64,000 nt of DNA from Oscheius dolichura. Lineage: Eukaryota > Nematoda > Chromadorea > Rhabditida > Rhabditidae. The position numbers and the translations under genes were made by a program. This document shows, piece after piece, positions 39,703 to 51,634 of this stretch. Below the pieces are notes generated by a model. It had not been told where the DNA came from, did not search any database, and saw only the letters and a program-made list of their open reading frames with translations. The DNA lies in NCBI GenBank assembly GCA_932521035.1, contig OW051494.1, positions 4,884,001-4,948,000 of the forward strand, in the 5' to 3' direction. Position 1 is the stretch's first letter. Each line of letters begins with the position of its first letter.

Positions 39703-42078
39703 CTACACTTGGGGGGAGGCCGCCACCTGCTGGCCTTTCAGCTCCATCATCTCCTTTTTTGCCTTGCGATAACGACGGAAAAACATTGCTAAAGGGATGG
39801 GGTACAGCATCCGGGAGGACAACCTACAACTGCGCTTCTTCTCCTTTTCCAGCTGGTGTCTGAGGCGGTTCTCGTCGGCCAGGGACTCTTTCAACTGGGC
39901 CCGTAGCTCGGCCAATTCCTCTGAAACGAGACGGTTAGCAGACTCGGAGACAGCTAACCTCGCTCCTTCTGGAGAGCCTCCTTCTGCTGTTTGAAGTGTT
40001 CGTTGGTCATGTCGATGAGGCTAATGATCTTGGAGAGGGCGGCCGAGGTCTCGGAGGAGGGCGAATTGTTGCTGCCGTTGGAAGAGGAGCCTCCCCGGTC
40101 GAAGGAGTTGCACTGACTGGGAGAGAGCTGCCCGGAATGATCAGAGGAAGCGGGATGACTTACACTTGCGTCGACTTTGCGCATGTTCTCGAGCGAATCG
40201 CTGTCGCAGGTCTCCGAGTTACTGTTAGCTTTGGTGAGGTTGAGAGGGGTCGGCACATCCGCTCCCATGTCTGAGGACAGTCCATCCGACGGCCCCTCAT
40301 CGGCACTTTGACTGAAAAGGCGGGGTGTTATGAGTAACGGGAGGCCCTGATCGGCTCCACCCTGCATAGGAGAACGGGCGAATATAGAAGAGCTGGGGGA
40401 TGTTGGTGGACATCGCGGGTACGGGACGGCCGTACTGCGCGGGAAGCGGATTACTGGCTTGAGACGGTTCAGCCCCCGAAAGATGCATAAGGGCCATTTG
40501 TCTGATTGCAAAGGAGCCCGAGTATTTTTATTTTGGGGCTAGGAAAGCGCGGATAAAGTCGTCACTGAGAAGGTAAGAACTTCTCGAGAATTCCAGCCAA
40601 AACAAATCGAACATCACCTGGGCACTTCGAGAGATTTTTGCTGAGCCATGACCATCATGTGCTGGACGAGGAGCTGGTGGGCCGTGAACTGCGGCAGGAA
40701 GTTGCTCAGCAGCATCGGGTTTTGAACTGTCAAATGGGGCATGTCCTCTGGAGGGGAGGATGAAGGGGGACGAGGAGGGGAGACTACCTGGATGGATCAT
40801 GTGCTCCCCGGACATCATGAGCTCCTTTTTAGGAGCAGACCAGTCATCTGAGGGAGGGATGACTCGTTTCGGAGGACGGCCGGGACGAGTGCTGAAATAG
40901 TCGGCGGATGAGAGCCTTCCCCCAACTGACCAGGTGTTCGTACAGTCCTCGTAGAGTCTGTCAAAGTCGCTGCTGGCTATCAGTTTGCATCGGTTCACAC
41001 CCGGTTGGATGGCCCCCAGTCCCCGCAAGGCTCGTACCTAAACCCCCTTGATTTACTGTCTGTCCTCCCCCGGTCACCTGTTCCACGTTACAAATCAATG
41101 GCGATATTTCCAGTCGTTTCAGTTTCGTGTAGACGGTATGCAGACCGCCGACCATAGTTTTGAGGAACAATTCGTAGACCTAGGGAATTGGAGGAGAGAA
41201 GAGGATAGGGAAACCTGGGGGAGACAAATCATTTGAGTTCCGTTGACATCGAAGCCGGCCACCTTCTCCCCGCGGTAGTCGAACAGTTGGGCGGCGGAGG
41301 AAGTCTCAAAAGTGGCATGGAAGTCCTGGCAGGGGGACAGGGGTGACTCGGAAGCGTCTGTAAATGATCGCATAATGCTCGGGTTGAGGAAGTCTCATTG
41401 GGGGACACTTACATTTCAACGACACAGACATGGGCAGCGGGCGCGGGCATCGGCAGGTGAGGTTGCCTCTAAGTAAGCCCGGGCAGAGCTGCTTTCGCGC
41501 CCGAATCCCGACGGAATCCTCGGAGGATTCCGCAAAGACGCCCGGAAACCTTGGCTGAACAACAACCGATTACCACTCTGTTTTCACAATTTATGAAATT
41601 GCATCTTTTTCTGGAATAATCTCACGGAAAAGACTCCGCTGAGGTCACAAACATCCGCTTATGGGGGAGTAACTGCGCGCTATTACGAAACCCGGGGATT
41701 ACTGTTATCCAGTCTTACTTTCGATCTCGTTGGAGAGGGCGAGGAGGGCCTCCGGGTCGAAGGAGAGCAGCCGCTCCGGCTGGAACTTGGCCTGGAGGTC
41801 GGCCAGAGACCTCATGGCACTGAGGGCATCCATCTCTGGAAACGGTGAGGGGAGCGGGTTAATTGGAGAATCAGATAAATGAGAAACTTTTTAGATTGGG
41901 CGAAGGACAAACGATTCGAATGGGGCTGGGAGGTGTTCGCACATTTCAACTGGCCAGATAACCATCTCGAACACAACTGCCAAGGACAGAAGGGGTAGAC
42001 TCGGCCTCTGTCCCCGAGGACGACGGCGTCTTCTTCGAAAGGGCAGGCCGCTCGAGATAGCCGCGATTACTTTTCTGT
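39703..42078 (-). CDS. dac-1: Dachshund transcriptional regulator
   Basis: Dachshund is a nuclear Ski/Sno-family DNA-binding cofactor acting in neuron and limb/eye development. The DachBox-N is nearly complete: LFDYRGEKVAGFDVNG, TQMICLPQ, FLKTMVGGLHTVYTKLKRLE, ISPLICNVEQV, RGLGAIQPGVNRCKLI and DFDRLYEDCTN, then the family's RPGRPPKR. A long Pro/Ser-rich linker includes LDALSAMRSLADLQAKF-like helices upstream and SSPSSETSAALSKIISLID downstream. The C-terminal coiled-coil DachBox-C has LRAQLKESLADENRLRHQLE. The minimal start is the ATG at 41,833 (MDALSAM). A coding-like exon at about 41,968-42,078 joins it in frame, so the true start is probably further upstream. Confidence 0.9.
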
Positions 42079-42476
42079 AAACACAAACAGGCGAATTTGG
42101 GAGATTGCGGTGAGAAAACCCTTTTTATGGAAAGCCTTCGAGTTGGGGGATCTCTGCTGTGTAGACGACATTTCCCCTGATTGACTGGAACTTGTGGCCG
42201 GCCAGAAAGAGGTGCTAATCTGGACGGGGGAGCGGCAGGTGGGAGATGAGCTCGGGATGAGAGTCGGATATGGACATATTCACAGGTTTAATCTAGAGAC
42301 ATCGGGCAAGAAGACTCCAATGCAAACAGCGGTGATAAGCGGCAATTGGTGGCAAGCGCGATAAGTTCAACTTTTCGATTGATTCAACGAATCTGCTGGC
42401 CCATCCGGGGAATGGGACGGCCGGGCAAACACTCTGGGAACTGTACTCGACGTTCTGATTCACTTTTATTGGGACA
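42079..42476. other. Intergenic/5' region between dachshund and the BPI-like gene
   Basis: About 400 bp. An ATG-led stretch on the minus strand (42,205-42,275, MSISDSHPELIS...) may be the first dachshund exon, but the splice phase to the next candidate exon does not fit, so it was not included. The 3' end of the BPI-like gene also lies here. Confidence 0.35.
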
Positions 42477-44239
42477 TCATTCGTATTCAAAGTCCACGTT
42501 CAGACGCACGTATTCGTCGAAAAAGTCGATTTGAGAGGAGTCTAAACGAGTGTTTGAGCAAGGTACAGTCGGGCCACCTACTGGCGATGGTGATGTTATC
42601 GACGATCGGCAGGGGCAGGCCCTTGTGCAGCACGGACTGCACCAGTACGTCGGCCGTCAGTGAGAAGATGTGGTCGAACACGCTCAGGAACCTGGGATGT
42701 AGGGGAGGATTACGGTAGTCACTCACGCCGAGGACACGTCGCCGATCTTTGAGAAGTCCTCGCGGACGCTGGAGGTGGTACCGTTGGCTGTTCCCACGAG
42801 GCGGGTCCCGTTGATGTACGGATGTACTTCGGACCTCGTGGAGAGGACTGGAATGATATTTAGAAGGGATGGAGGAGGACAAACTGAGCCGAGCCAAGAT
42901 GTCGGGATTTTCGCTAAGCGGGTTGATGAAAAATTCCACTGCAAAGGTTGCGTTAATTCTGAATACTATTATTGGAATAAGGGAGGATACTGACTGGGTG
43001 GTGCCGTTCGTCATGGTGAGGAAGGGGGACTGGTAGGTGTGGAAGTGGAGATCCACGTACTTGTTTGGGTACGTCTTCCTGAGTTTGGAGAAGAAGCGGC
43101 CGATGCACAGGGAGAGCAACGAGCAGCTGAACAGATGATGGGAGGATTAGTCTCGATGGGACCTGGTCTGGAGGTAGTTCTTGATGGCGGGGAGATCCTT
43201 GGTGACGGTGAACTGGACGAGGTCCCCCTGGTGAGCTGAGCTCAGGAGACAGTTGGGGATGCTCTGGCTTAGCCAGACGGTGACCATTCCCGGATGGCGG
43301 CCCTCCTCCGTCCAGTTGCCTGTCCTCGGCGACGGAATACAGGAGACATTCCCATAGACGACGCTGGCCGAGAGGTCTGCTTCCACATAGTCACTCGTTA
43401 TCCGCGGCTTCTGGTCGAATATGTAATTGACGAAGAAGTCACTCCCAATGGGGATGTGGACCGGCAGGGCGTGGAGGAAGTCGTTGGCCTCCGTGAGAAG
43501 TATCTGCTTGGCGGAGGTACAGGCCTGCTTGTGGATCTGCTCCTTGATAGCTGCTGATATTGGCCCTTTAAAAAGATCCAAAATCCAAGGGAATATCCCT
43601 CCGCCGATGCTGTAAACAACGGTCAGACAGGGACAACTACACCGTCACTCGATCTCCAGCTGGGCGATGTCTGCCTTGCAGTCGCCTATCTTGACCTGGG
43701 GACGGCCATCCAGTGGGTACATGGCGGCAACCACGGCCACTTGGATATCCGAAAGGAACGCTCTGATCCAGCCGGACTCAGTGAACTGAAGACGATAATT
43801 AGAAAGGGACTCGCTGAGAGATACCGGCACGAGAACGGTGTACTCCGCCTTCCAGTCGCCTTCGATCTTGACGGCTCCTCCCCGCGACACCCAAGAGAGA
43901 CCCTCTTTCAATAGGGTGAAATTAAACCTGAACTGTCTGGTTACTCAAGGGAGAACACGATACTTGGGAGATTGGAACTTCTTGATTTTCATGTTTTGGG
44001 CAGACACGCTGCCTTTGCCCGGGCCCCCCTCTATCGGGATCGTGACAGGCGGGATCTCGATTTTCGGAATTTCCTCATCCAGCTGAACCTCCCCTTTTCT
44101 CTGAAAGGACAGCTCCTACCACATGGTGTCCAGTTTTGCTGAAGAATTGGAAGACGGGGAGGTTGGCCCTGACTCGGATGGAGCGGTCTGCCAGGGACTG
44201 GCCTGCACAGAGGAGGATAAAAAGAAGGAGAGCGGCCAT
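42477..44239 (-). CDS. Secreted BPI/LBP/PLTP-fold lipid-binding protein
   Basis: BPI-fold proteins carry lipids in a two-barrel 'boomerang'. The start MAALLLFILLCAGQSLA is a clear signal peptide, followed by DRSIRVRANLPVFQFF. After LDEEIPKIEIPPVTIPIEGG comes an N-terminal barrel. It includes QVKIGDCKADIAQLEIE, LFKGPISAAIKEQIHKQACT (the Cys pair matching the family's single disulphide) and LLTEANDFLHALPVHIPIG. The C-terminal barrel has PGMVTVWLSQSIPNCLLSS and ends with VLQSVLHKGLPLPIVDNITI-type sequence, close to BPI's KLQKGFPLP. The final exon ends DFFDEYVRLNVDFEYE at 42,477. At least eight exons. Nematodes have several such genes (nrf-5 is one); orthology is not resolved. GC-rich codon use. 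Confidence 0.82.
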
Positions 44240-44443
44240 AGTCACGGTAGCCGACGTTTTGGGAATAAACCAAAGGATCGAATTACGGGGGTCGGCAGGG
44301 GAGGCAGCCTTTTATTAGTATCGATTATCGGGTCACTACTCGATTGTATTTGAATTTATGCGACTCCTCCTTCGGCTGTTCCTTCGGCTTTGGAGGCGGC
44401 GGGGTCGGCCTGAACGAGGGGGTCACGTGGGCTGGAAGACGGC

Positions 44444-45285
44444 CTACTTCTCCTCGGGGGCCCTATTATATTTCCAGGATTTGGTGACCGGCATGGGAGG
44501 GGCCTCCTCGACGAAGCGTCTGTTGTACTTCCAGAATCGGTCGTCTAAAGAGGGAGGATGGCGGATGGAAGGGGGGCAAGGGACCTGCTCCGTTGATCGC
44601 GCCCGGCGGGCCGGGATGGCTCCTCTGGTACTCGTGGATCTCCGAGAGGATATCGTCGTCCGTCCGATCGCCTGTTATCTGCCTGTTTCCCCTAGCCGTC
44701 CTCTACCTACCGTACTCGTCCAGTTCCGGGTCCTCGTCGTCGTAATCTGAATCTGTTGCTGGCCCTGTCAGTCCGTCTGCTCACCTTCTTCGTTGATTTC
44801 CTCCCCTCTTTGGAGTGCCTCAATCAAGGCTTCCAGGTCGAGGTCTCCGTCGCCGCTGCCTCCCAGCTCCCGGAGCCGTCTCTCCTCTGCCAGCTGCTCC
44901 TTGAGCCGTTTAATCTAAAGTGCGTCCTAGTCGTCGGTAATTCCATTTTCAAATAATAGTTAGCCGACGCGATTCCGTTAATATCTGGACCCGTGTATAG
45001 TGTCCCCTATCCCAGACACCTGATCCCGGCCTTATCCTCCCCTTCTGACTGTCACCCCTCCCCCCGTTATTTGCCTTCCGAAGTTTCCCTGCAGGGGCGT
45101 CCTATACGTCATTTGTAATTTCCCCTGTTGTCGAAAGTCCGACTACAGGATGATGGCATCATTAGTCGGCCACGTACCTGGGCGTTTCTCCGGCGGCGGG
45201 ACTCCTTGTCCAGTTCCTCCTCCTTCTTCAAGTCGGCCCATTTCCCGAAGCTGAACGAGTTGAAGACGTTGGCCGCCTCGCCCAT
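44444..45285 (-). CDS. Unidentified acidic, charged protein (about 150 residues)
   Basis: The start ATG gives MGEAANVFNSFSFGKWADLK, then EEELDKESRRRRNAQ. The next exon, IKRLKEQLAEERRLRELGG, is a short amphipathic helix or coiled coil, followed by the acidic run SDYDDEDPELDEYG and then TDDDILSEIHEYQRSHPG. The last exon carries a twice-repeated W-K-Y-N motif: FWKYNRRFVEEAPPMPVTKS and WKYNRAPEEK, stop at 44,444. There is no signal peptide or membrane segment. I do not recognise the family. It is upstream of the BPI-like gene on the same strand (205 bp) and divergent from the small secreted peptide gene. Confidence 0.6.
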
Positions 45286-45508
45286 GGTGCCACTGGCCCC
45301 GGCCGGTCGCCGGTTGTCAGGCGACTGCTTGCATATTTCATAGGGACCAGACTAACCAGCAGAGGCGAACACTTTCCCGGAAGACAAACGAAATAAAGAA
45401 AGAACATGACCGTAACCACAAGGGAATCCCCGATAATTGTACAGACAAAGGGCCGCCTCTCTCCTCCGCTATCTCCCCTCCTCCCTCTAATTTTCTACCA
45501 GTTTCAGG

Positions 45509-45729
45509 ATGATCCGAGTGTTGCTCCTCTTGATTCTGGTTGTCTTCGTCGTCCAGGCCCGCTACTTCTTCAAGGTGCCTCACCTGGCCAACCCCATCGA
45601 CCGCTGGCACTTGAAGGTACGCCACGGAAGATATTCTGACCATCCTCGGTTTAGGGGGGACAGTCTCCGATCAAAAGATTTTCTGGCCTGCTGCTCCTAG
45701 AAGAAGACGAATGGCCGTTTCTTCAATAG
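45509..45729 (+). CDS. Small secreted protein or peptide precursor (60 residues)
   Basis: Exon 1 (45,509-45,616) encodes a strong signal peptide MIRVLLLLILVVFVVQA followed by RYFFKVPHLANPIDRWHLK. A 38-nt intron (45,617-45,654, GTACGC...TTTAG) joins GGQSPIKR, a dibasic site, and FSGLLLLEEDEWPFLQ, stop at 45,729. If the intron is retained, the alternative ends at 45,700 with LACCS. It resembles a peptide-hormone precursor in form only, and no known peptide is recognised. Confidence 0.5.
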
Positions 45730-46622
45730 TCCTACTGACAGATATCCAACCTTTAGTAAACATCAAACAATTTTGTTCTCAGACTTCAGCGCTCTTCCCT
45801 AAACTCTACCCCCATCTATATATTCGCATAATCTTTCCGACATAGAAAATAGCATTTATAGTATGCAGTGATGGCCAGAGACAGCTGTAGTCTAGCGATG
45901 TTAATCTAATCAGATCACCTCACTGAAATACTGCAGAGGGAGTGATTGCAGTTGGGCAAAATGCTTTTCCAAATTTATCAGCCACTTTGCAAACCAGAGA
46001 ACATTTCAGAATGACTGTAATTGGAGATACTTTGAGGATTATTGTTATCTAGCGTATTCACTTCATCCGTCTGACTGTCTGGCGTTCAACTTCACATGAT
46101 CCGTATTTTATGAAAATCGTCTTTGACTTGACTCACAAGTTGTCATTTTATCCTCATACATCCACCCACACAATCTCCATACTTTGATCATTGAACGGAG
46201 AGCAGGGCTCCAGGTCAACGGGTGGCTGGATCGTATCACCGATAAAAAGTCAATGGCTCCCTTGTATGAGCTCTGCCCTTTCACGTTTTCGCAAAGAGCC
46301 GTGAATAGAAAATCAACAGTCCATCGTGCTAATTTTACCCCGTCGCCACTTCATCTCTCAACTGGAATGTGGGGGTTCTCTTCGGGGGGTGAAACTGAGC
46401 GCGACGGGACCAGTGAATTCGCCCTGATTTTTGTAAAAGGCATTTCCTTTTTCTTTATATTTTCTTCCAAAATATCTTTCCATTTACTCTTTATTGATGC
46501 TTTTTATTGATAAAACGGAAACATGTGAGGCGAAAACACAGTTGATGTAGATTTTACGAATTGCATTAGACGAATTCTGTTTATTTCTTCTAATATTCTG
46601 TAATGCGGCCTTTTTAGAAATA
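45730..46622. other. Non-coding region spanning the GC-rich to AT-rich switch
   Basis: 893 bp between the small secreted gene and bystin, both on the plus strand. Composition falls from GC-rich to AT-rich within it. No RNA gene, repeat or ORF is supported. It presumably contains the bystin promoter. Confidence 0.5.
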
Positions 46623-48397
46623 ATGGGAAAGAAAAGCAAACTGAAGAATGCAAGGGGAGATCTCATAACGTCTGCTGGTCCACTTGATCAGCAAATTGAA
46701 ACATCTGGAGCTGTCACAGGACGTTCGCAGGCAAGAGAAAAGACGAAAAGAAAAAGAGACGAGGATAAAAAAGAGGTAGGTAATTTCTTATATAACTTCT
46801 TCATTTTTTGTAGTATGTGCCTCATGATCTATCAGCTAAAATTCTATCCGAAGCTCGTAAACAACTGAAAGAAGATGACGAACTTCAGCCTACCAAGGAC
46901 GATGCTAACAAACGGTATGTTGATGAACAGTATGGTCAATATGGTAACTCTTTAGTTTACGTCATCTCAGTCTCGGAGCTTCAGAAGCAAATTCTGATTA
47001 TGAAGAGAATTTTTCAGATAATGATGATTATGAAGATAAGATAATTGTAAGTTTTCTTAAACTTTTCAGCAAATTATGCAGTTGGAATTTTTCAGATTTT
47101 ACAACGTATGTTGACATTATTATTGTATTTCAGGAAATTGATCCAAAAGATGAGGAAGAATTGTCAAAGTTTATTACCAGAAAAGAAGACGCTCCTGGTA
47201 CACGAACTCTTTATGACCTGATACAAGTAAGAGGTATTTTCATATTTTTAAAATAAAATATAGGCAAAAATCGAGCAAAAAAAAGCCGAAGCTGAGTGTA
47301 CGCTTAGTACCGTCGATCCGATGGAATTCAACGTGAGTATTCTGATAACCATTATATTCCGTCTTAGGTGAGAGACATGGATATAGAAGTTGTGGAAATG
47401 TATCAAGAAGTTGGTCGCGTTTTGTCCAAATATAGAGCAGGAAAAATCCCCAAGGCTTTCAAAATTATACCAAAAATGGTGAACTGGGAGCAAATATTAT
47501 AGTAAGAATGCCTTATACCTCGGAAATTAACATTCCCCTTTAGCATCACGGATCCGGACAACTGGACAGCTGCTGCAGTGTATCAAGCAACAAGAATCTT
47601 TGCTTCCAATTTGAACCCACAAATGTGTCAAAGGTTGTTTTATTATAATTTTAATATTTACCTTTCTTAAAGATTCTACAACTTAGTTCTTCTTCCTCGC
47701 CTACGGGACGATATTGACGAATTTAAAAAATTGAATTTTCATCTATACCAAGCCCTCTGTAAAGCTATGTACAAACCAGCAGCTTTCTTCAAGGGTATAA
47801 TTCTTCCTCTTTGCGAATCTGGAACATGCACTCTTCGTGAAGCAACTATTTTTAGTTCTGTCTTAGCAAAGGTGTCAGTTCCTATTTTCCACTCCGCAGC
47901 AGCAATGCTTAAGGTGAGTACAAGTTTAGCTATTCATAAACGCAAATTGTAGATAGCAGAGATGGAATACACAGGTTCTAACTCAGTGTTTCTGCGTACC
48001 CTTATCGACAAAAAGTATGCCTTACCCTACAAAGTAATTGATGCATTAGTCAATCATTTTACCAAGTGAGTAAGCCTATCATTGAAAATTTATTGGATGA
48101 AAATTTAGGCAAAGAAAAGATGAGCGTGAAATGCCGCTTTTGTGGCATCAATGCCTTTTGTCATTCTGTCAGCGATATAAAAATGACCTTAGCCCTGAAC
48201 AGAAATCAGCCGTTTTTGAACTTGTGCGGGTAAGTTAGCGTGTAGCACCATTGTTCACTTCTTTTTTTCAGTTCCAAGGGCATTACCTCGTAACTCCAGA
48301 AATTCGTCGGGAATTAGAATCAAAGCAAACGGAGGATGGACATGAAATAGTCACGGTAGAAGTTCCAAATCGTATTAAAGATTCAATGGAGTTTTAA
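46623..48397 (+). CDS. byn-1: Bystin (40S ribosome biogenesis factor)
   Basis: Bystin/Enp1 is needed for pre-18S processing and 40S export. The start [20 protein letters not shown] and the following [23 protein letters not shown] junction match the family. Later exons give [134 protein letters not shown] and [19 protein letters not shown]. It ends [10 protein letters not shown]. Exons are separated by introns of about 40-60 nt. coq-2 starts 137 bp downstream, a likely operon. Confidence 0.95.
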
Positions 48398-48534
48398 TTG
48401 ATTGTTGTTATCTTTTCTGTTGATTTTTTTTTTCTTTATATGAAAATTGTTATTCATGGATGTTTATTATTTTACCGTAGTTGCGACTTGTTATCTTCCT
48501 TTGGCCAAGCGTGGATAGTTACAGAGTTTGAAGA

Positions 48535-50278
48535 ATGTTATCGATGCTGAGGCCAGTGTGTACGATTGGGATGGGTGCAGGAATAACGCCCTATCAGGGA
48601 AAGTTTCATTTCTCGGTCATAAAGCAACATGAGGTAGAACAGATTGAGCATGTATACAAAAAATATAGAGGCGGTTAAAATTATACCGAGCAGCAGATAT
48701 AGTCAATGCCTCTCCGAAACAGCTTCAACCTTATCTACAAATAATGAGAGCTGACAAGCCAATAGGTTGACCCATACCCAAAACAGAAACAATTGACTTT
48801 AGGTACCTGGTTATTGTATTGGCCATGCACATGGAGCATAGCTCTGGCCACACCAGCAGGCCATCTCCCATCTTTGTATCTTCTGGCTCTCTTTGGAACA
48901 GGCGCCTTTCTTATGCGGAGTGCCGGCTGTATAATCAATGATCTCTGGGATAAAGACTTCGATAGACGGGTAACTCTCGAGAATACCGACGAAGATTGCA
49001 TTAGGTGGAAAGAACGAAGCTTCGACCCTTGGCCTGTGGGACCATGTCTACCAACGAGGCGATAATGCTCCTGGGAGGTCTTTTGACTGCTTCTTTAGGA
49101 ATACTTCTGCAAATGAACTGGTTTAGGTATATTGTCCCAGAAGTCAAGGGAAAAAGGGTGTTTCAGTGTAGCCGTAGGAGCCTCTTCCATGCTTCTTGTT
49201 GTAGGGTATCCGCTTGCCAAGCGCTACACTTATTGGCCACAGTTCATATTAGGTGAGCAACGCATGGGAGATGAAACAAAAAACGGAGTCAGGGAGTTTA
49301 TCAAATGCAGTATGCAACTCAAACACCGCAGAGTGCATTTTATAACACTAATTATGTTATTTTCCCTTTGTTAAAGCTTACCTCTTGGATAGCAGAAATT
49401 TCAGGAGCAACCCTGAACTGGGGAGTCCTTATTGCATGGGCTGATTTATTCCCCGCGGATCAGATGTATCGGGTTCTCCCATTGTATATGTCGACGGTTC
49501 TTTACACCGTAATATACGACACGATATACAGTCACCAGGTGCTCACTTGGCCTTTCTGATATTTTGTCATGCTTCCTAATCTGTTGTCCGTTGTGTTTAC
49601 GCTAAAACAAGTGATTTGTGTGCGAATGGATACCTGGAAACCTATGAATTGAGCATGATTCGTTACTAAGCCTAGCGCATTGTAGGTCTCACTTTCAACT
49701 GGGGTGCCCTACTAGGCTGGACTGCTGTTCGTGGCGACCTGACATGGGCCCCCGTTTGCATGTATCTCGCTGCCTTACAGTGGACACTCGTCTATGACAC
49801 TATCTACGCTCACCAGGTCTAGTATTTTAGTTTGTAACGCGGTTGTTCTAAATTTTGTGTAGCCCGCTTGCAAACATTGACCATGGACCAATTACAGGAT
49901 AAAGCAGACGATATACTCATAGGAGTAAAATCAACTGCTCTTCGATTTGGTGATAACACCAAAACATGGCTTACTGGTTTTGCTGCAGTAACAATCAGCG
50001 GGCTGGGAACAGCAGGTTATCTGGCTGATCAGACCTGGCCATTTTATGCAGCATTGGCAGGTATATTTTCGGTTGGGCATTCATCAAAAGCATCAGGTAC
50101 TGCCGCTCATCTAACATGGCAAATAGGAACAGTGGATATTAATAATGGAACAGATTGCTGGCAGAAGTTCCGCTCAAACTCATGGATGGGTGCCATTCTA
50201 TTTACGGGTATAGTATTGGGCAATTTGCTGAAAGAAGAAAAAACAACAGAAGAAACTGATATAGAAGAAGATAAATGA
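48535..50278 (+). CDS. coq-2: COQ2 polyprenyltransferase with mutually exclusive exon pair
   Basis: COQ2 attaches the polyprenyl tail to the quinone head group in the inner mitochondrial membrane. The gene shows [20 protein letters not shown], then [17 protein letters not shown] carrying the first Asp-rich NDxxDxxxD site. It continues with [40 protein letters not shown] and [10 protein letters not shown]. Then come two alternative versions of one exon (separate entries), then [20 protein letters not shown], which completes the second Asp-rich site. The C-terminus ends ETDIEEDK. Each alternative exon length is 2 mod 3, so including both or neither would break the frame. The stop is 53 bp from the convergent rfc-2 stop. 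Confidence 0.93.
49405..49538 (+). other. coq-2: coq-2 alternative exon, rhodoquinone ('e') type
   Basis: This 134-nt exon (TTTCAG acceptor, CACCAG|GTGCTC donor) encodes [20 protein letters not shown] followed by a membrane stretch and YDTIYSHQ. It is paralogous to the next alternative exon but diverged, including Ala to Ser in TIY(A/S)HQ. As I recall, that is one of the changes that mark the rhodoquinone-type exon (6e) in C. elegans and parasitic helminths. Assignment to type e rests on its being the divergent member of the pair. Confidence 0.75.
49686..49816 (+). other. coq-2: coq-2 alternative exon, canonical ubiquinone ('a') type
   Basis: This 131-nt exon (TTGTAG acceptor, CACCAG|GTCTAG donor) encodes [17 protein letters not shown] and ends [13 protein letters not shown], nearly the human COQ2 sequence. 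Entry and exit phases are identical to the upstream alternative exon, as mutually exclusive splicing requires. Confidence 0.8.
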
Positions 50279-50331
50279 ATCCTTATTTGACAAAAAGAGA
50301 TCTCTTGAGCACTGGTACAGCATAAAACAGG

Positions 50332-51634
50332 CTACTTTCCAACTACACAAAGCTTGGCAATAAGGCCTGAGAGTTGCACAAGCGTAGAAACACCTTCGAT
50401 AATCCTTACATGGCACAAACCAATTTCCTTAAATATTTTACAATGAAACAAAAATGTATGCTTTGCTATGCGTACTCTGATAAACTGCATCTTTGTATAT
50501 TCAGGTAGATTTGCGGTCTTGCACACACGGAAAAGAGTGGAAATGATATCTTCAGCGGAATATCCCATGCTGAAAAAGTGATGCTAGAAATTAGATGGTT
50601 TACTTGTATAAGTCATGAATAATAGAGAGAGCATCCCGAACATTTCCTTTTGAGCACATATTGATCATTTGAACCATATTCTCTGGGTGAGGTTCATCGC
50701 AAACCTTTTTTAAAATAAAATTTTTTAATTATTTCAACTTACTTTAAGTACAGTCTCCTTGTTAACATTTTCGTAACCGTTCACTGTGCACTGAAGATTA
50801 TTAAGCGCTTGTCGCATATCACCTTGGGCTGTAAATACGAGAGCATCTAAACCACCTTGGTCATAGCTGACCTTAAAAAGAAAAATTCTTTGATTTTAAT
50901 TTTAAATTACCTTTTCTAGCTTACAAACTTGTTCTAATCGGTACATCATCTGAGCATCCGACAATTTTTGGTAACGGATAACAGCACAACGAGACTGTAT
51001 AGGCTCTGAAAACAAAACAATTTAATAAAACGAAAAACTAAATAAAGTTGTGAATATAATTGAGACAAACCAATAATCTTATCCGACTGATTACAAGCTA
51101 AAGCAAATCGTGTTGTTTTGCTATATAATTCCATGGTACGTCGCATTGCCTAAAACATATACAAATATCCTATAAAATATACCTGCTGTGCTCCTTCAGT
51201 CATAGAATCCGCCTCATCAAGAATTACAATTTTATGTTTTCCAGGTGGTAGAGTAACTTTGGTTTGGGCGAAATTTTTAATTTTATTTCTAACGACATCA
51301 ATTCCTCTAGACAAAATGAATAGTAAATGTTCGAAAAAAATATGATACCTATCATCTGAAGCGTTTAGCTCTAAACAGGCTTCTCTAACCTTATCCCCGA
51401 GAAGCTCTCTAGCTACAGCCCATATTGAAGTAGTTTTACCGCAACCAGGTGGACCCTAAACATGTCAACTGGAAACAAGGAGACAATTAACCTTACTGAA
51501 ATCACTATATTGGGAAGGTTTCCGTTTTTTGCAAATACTTGAAGACGTTTAATTGTTGTTTCATTTCCAACAATATCTGACAACTTTTCGGGGCGATATT
51601 TCTCTACCCATGGTGTTGAAGCGCTAGCAACCAT
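50332..51634 (-). CDS. rfc-2: Replication factor C subunit 2 (clamp loader, RFC40 type)
   Basis: A subunit of the AAA+ complex that loads PCNA. The start [20 protein letters not shown] matches RFC2, then [20 protein letters not shown]. Walker A lies in [12 protein letters not shown], split by an intron. Walker B is [17 protein letters not shown]. The SRC-type region includes [40 protein letters not shown] and the C-terminal domain ([24 protein letters not shown] sequence) end [10 protein letters not shown] at 50,332. Starts are divergent from LRRFIP 288 bp away, at a composition switch. Confidence 0.94.

Noticed and set aside
45655-45668. GGGACAGTCTC match to the MITE TIR
   Set aside because: Only 11 bp match, inside a coding exon, with no TTAA and no second TIR nearby.
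26780-46622. GC-rich block as contamination or lateral transfer
   Set aside because: The block has the same short introns and splice signals, and nematode-type gene content, as its surroundings. dachshund, GMF and SGSM are ordinary animal genes. An assembly join cannot be fully excluded without reads.
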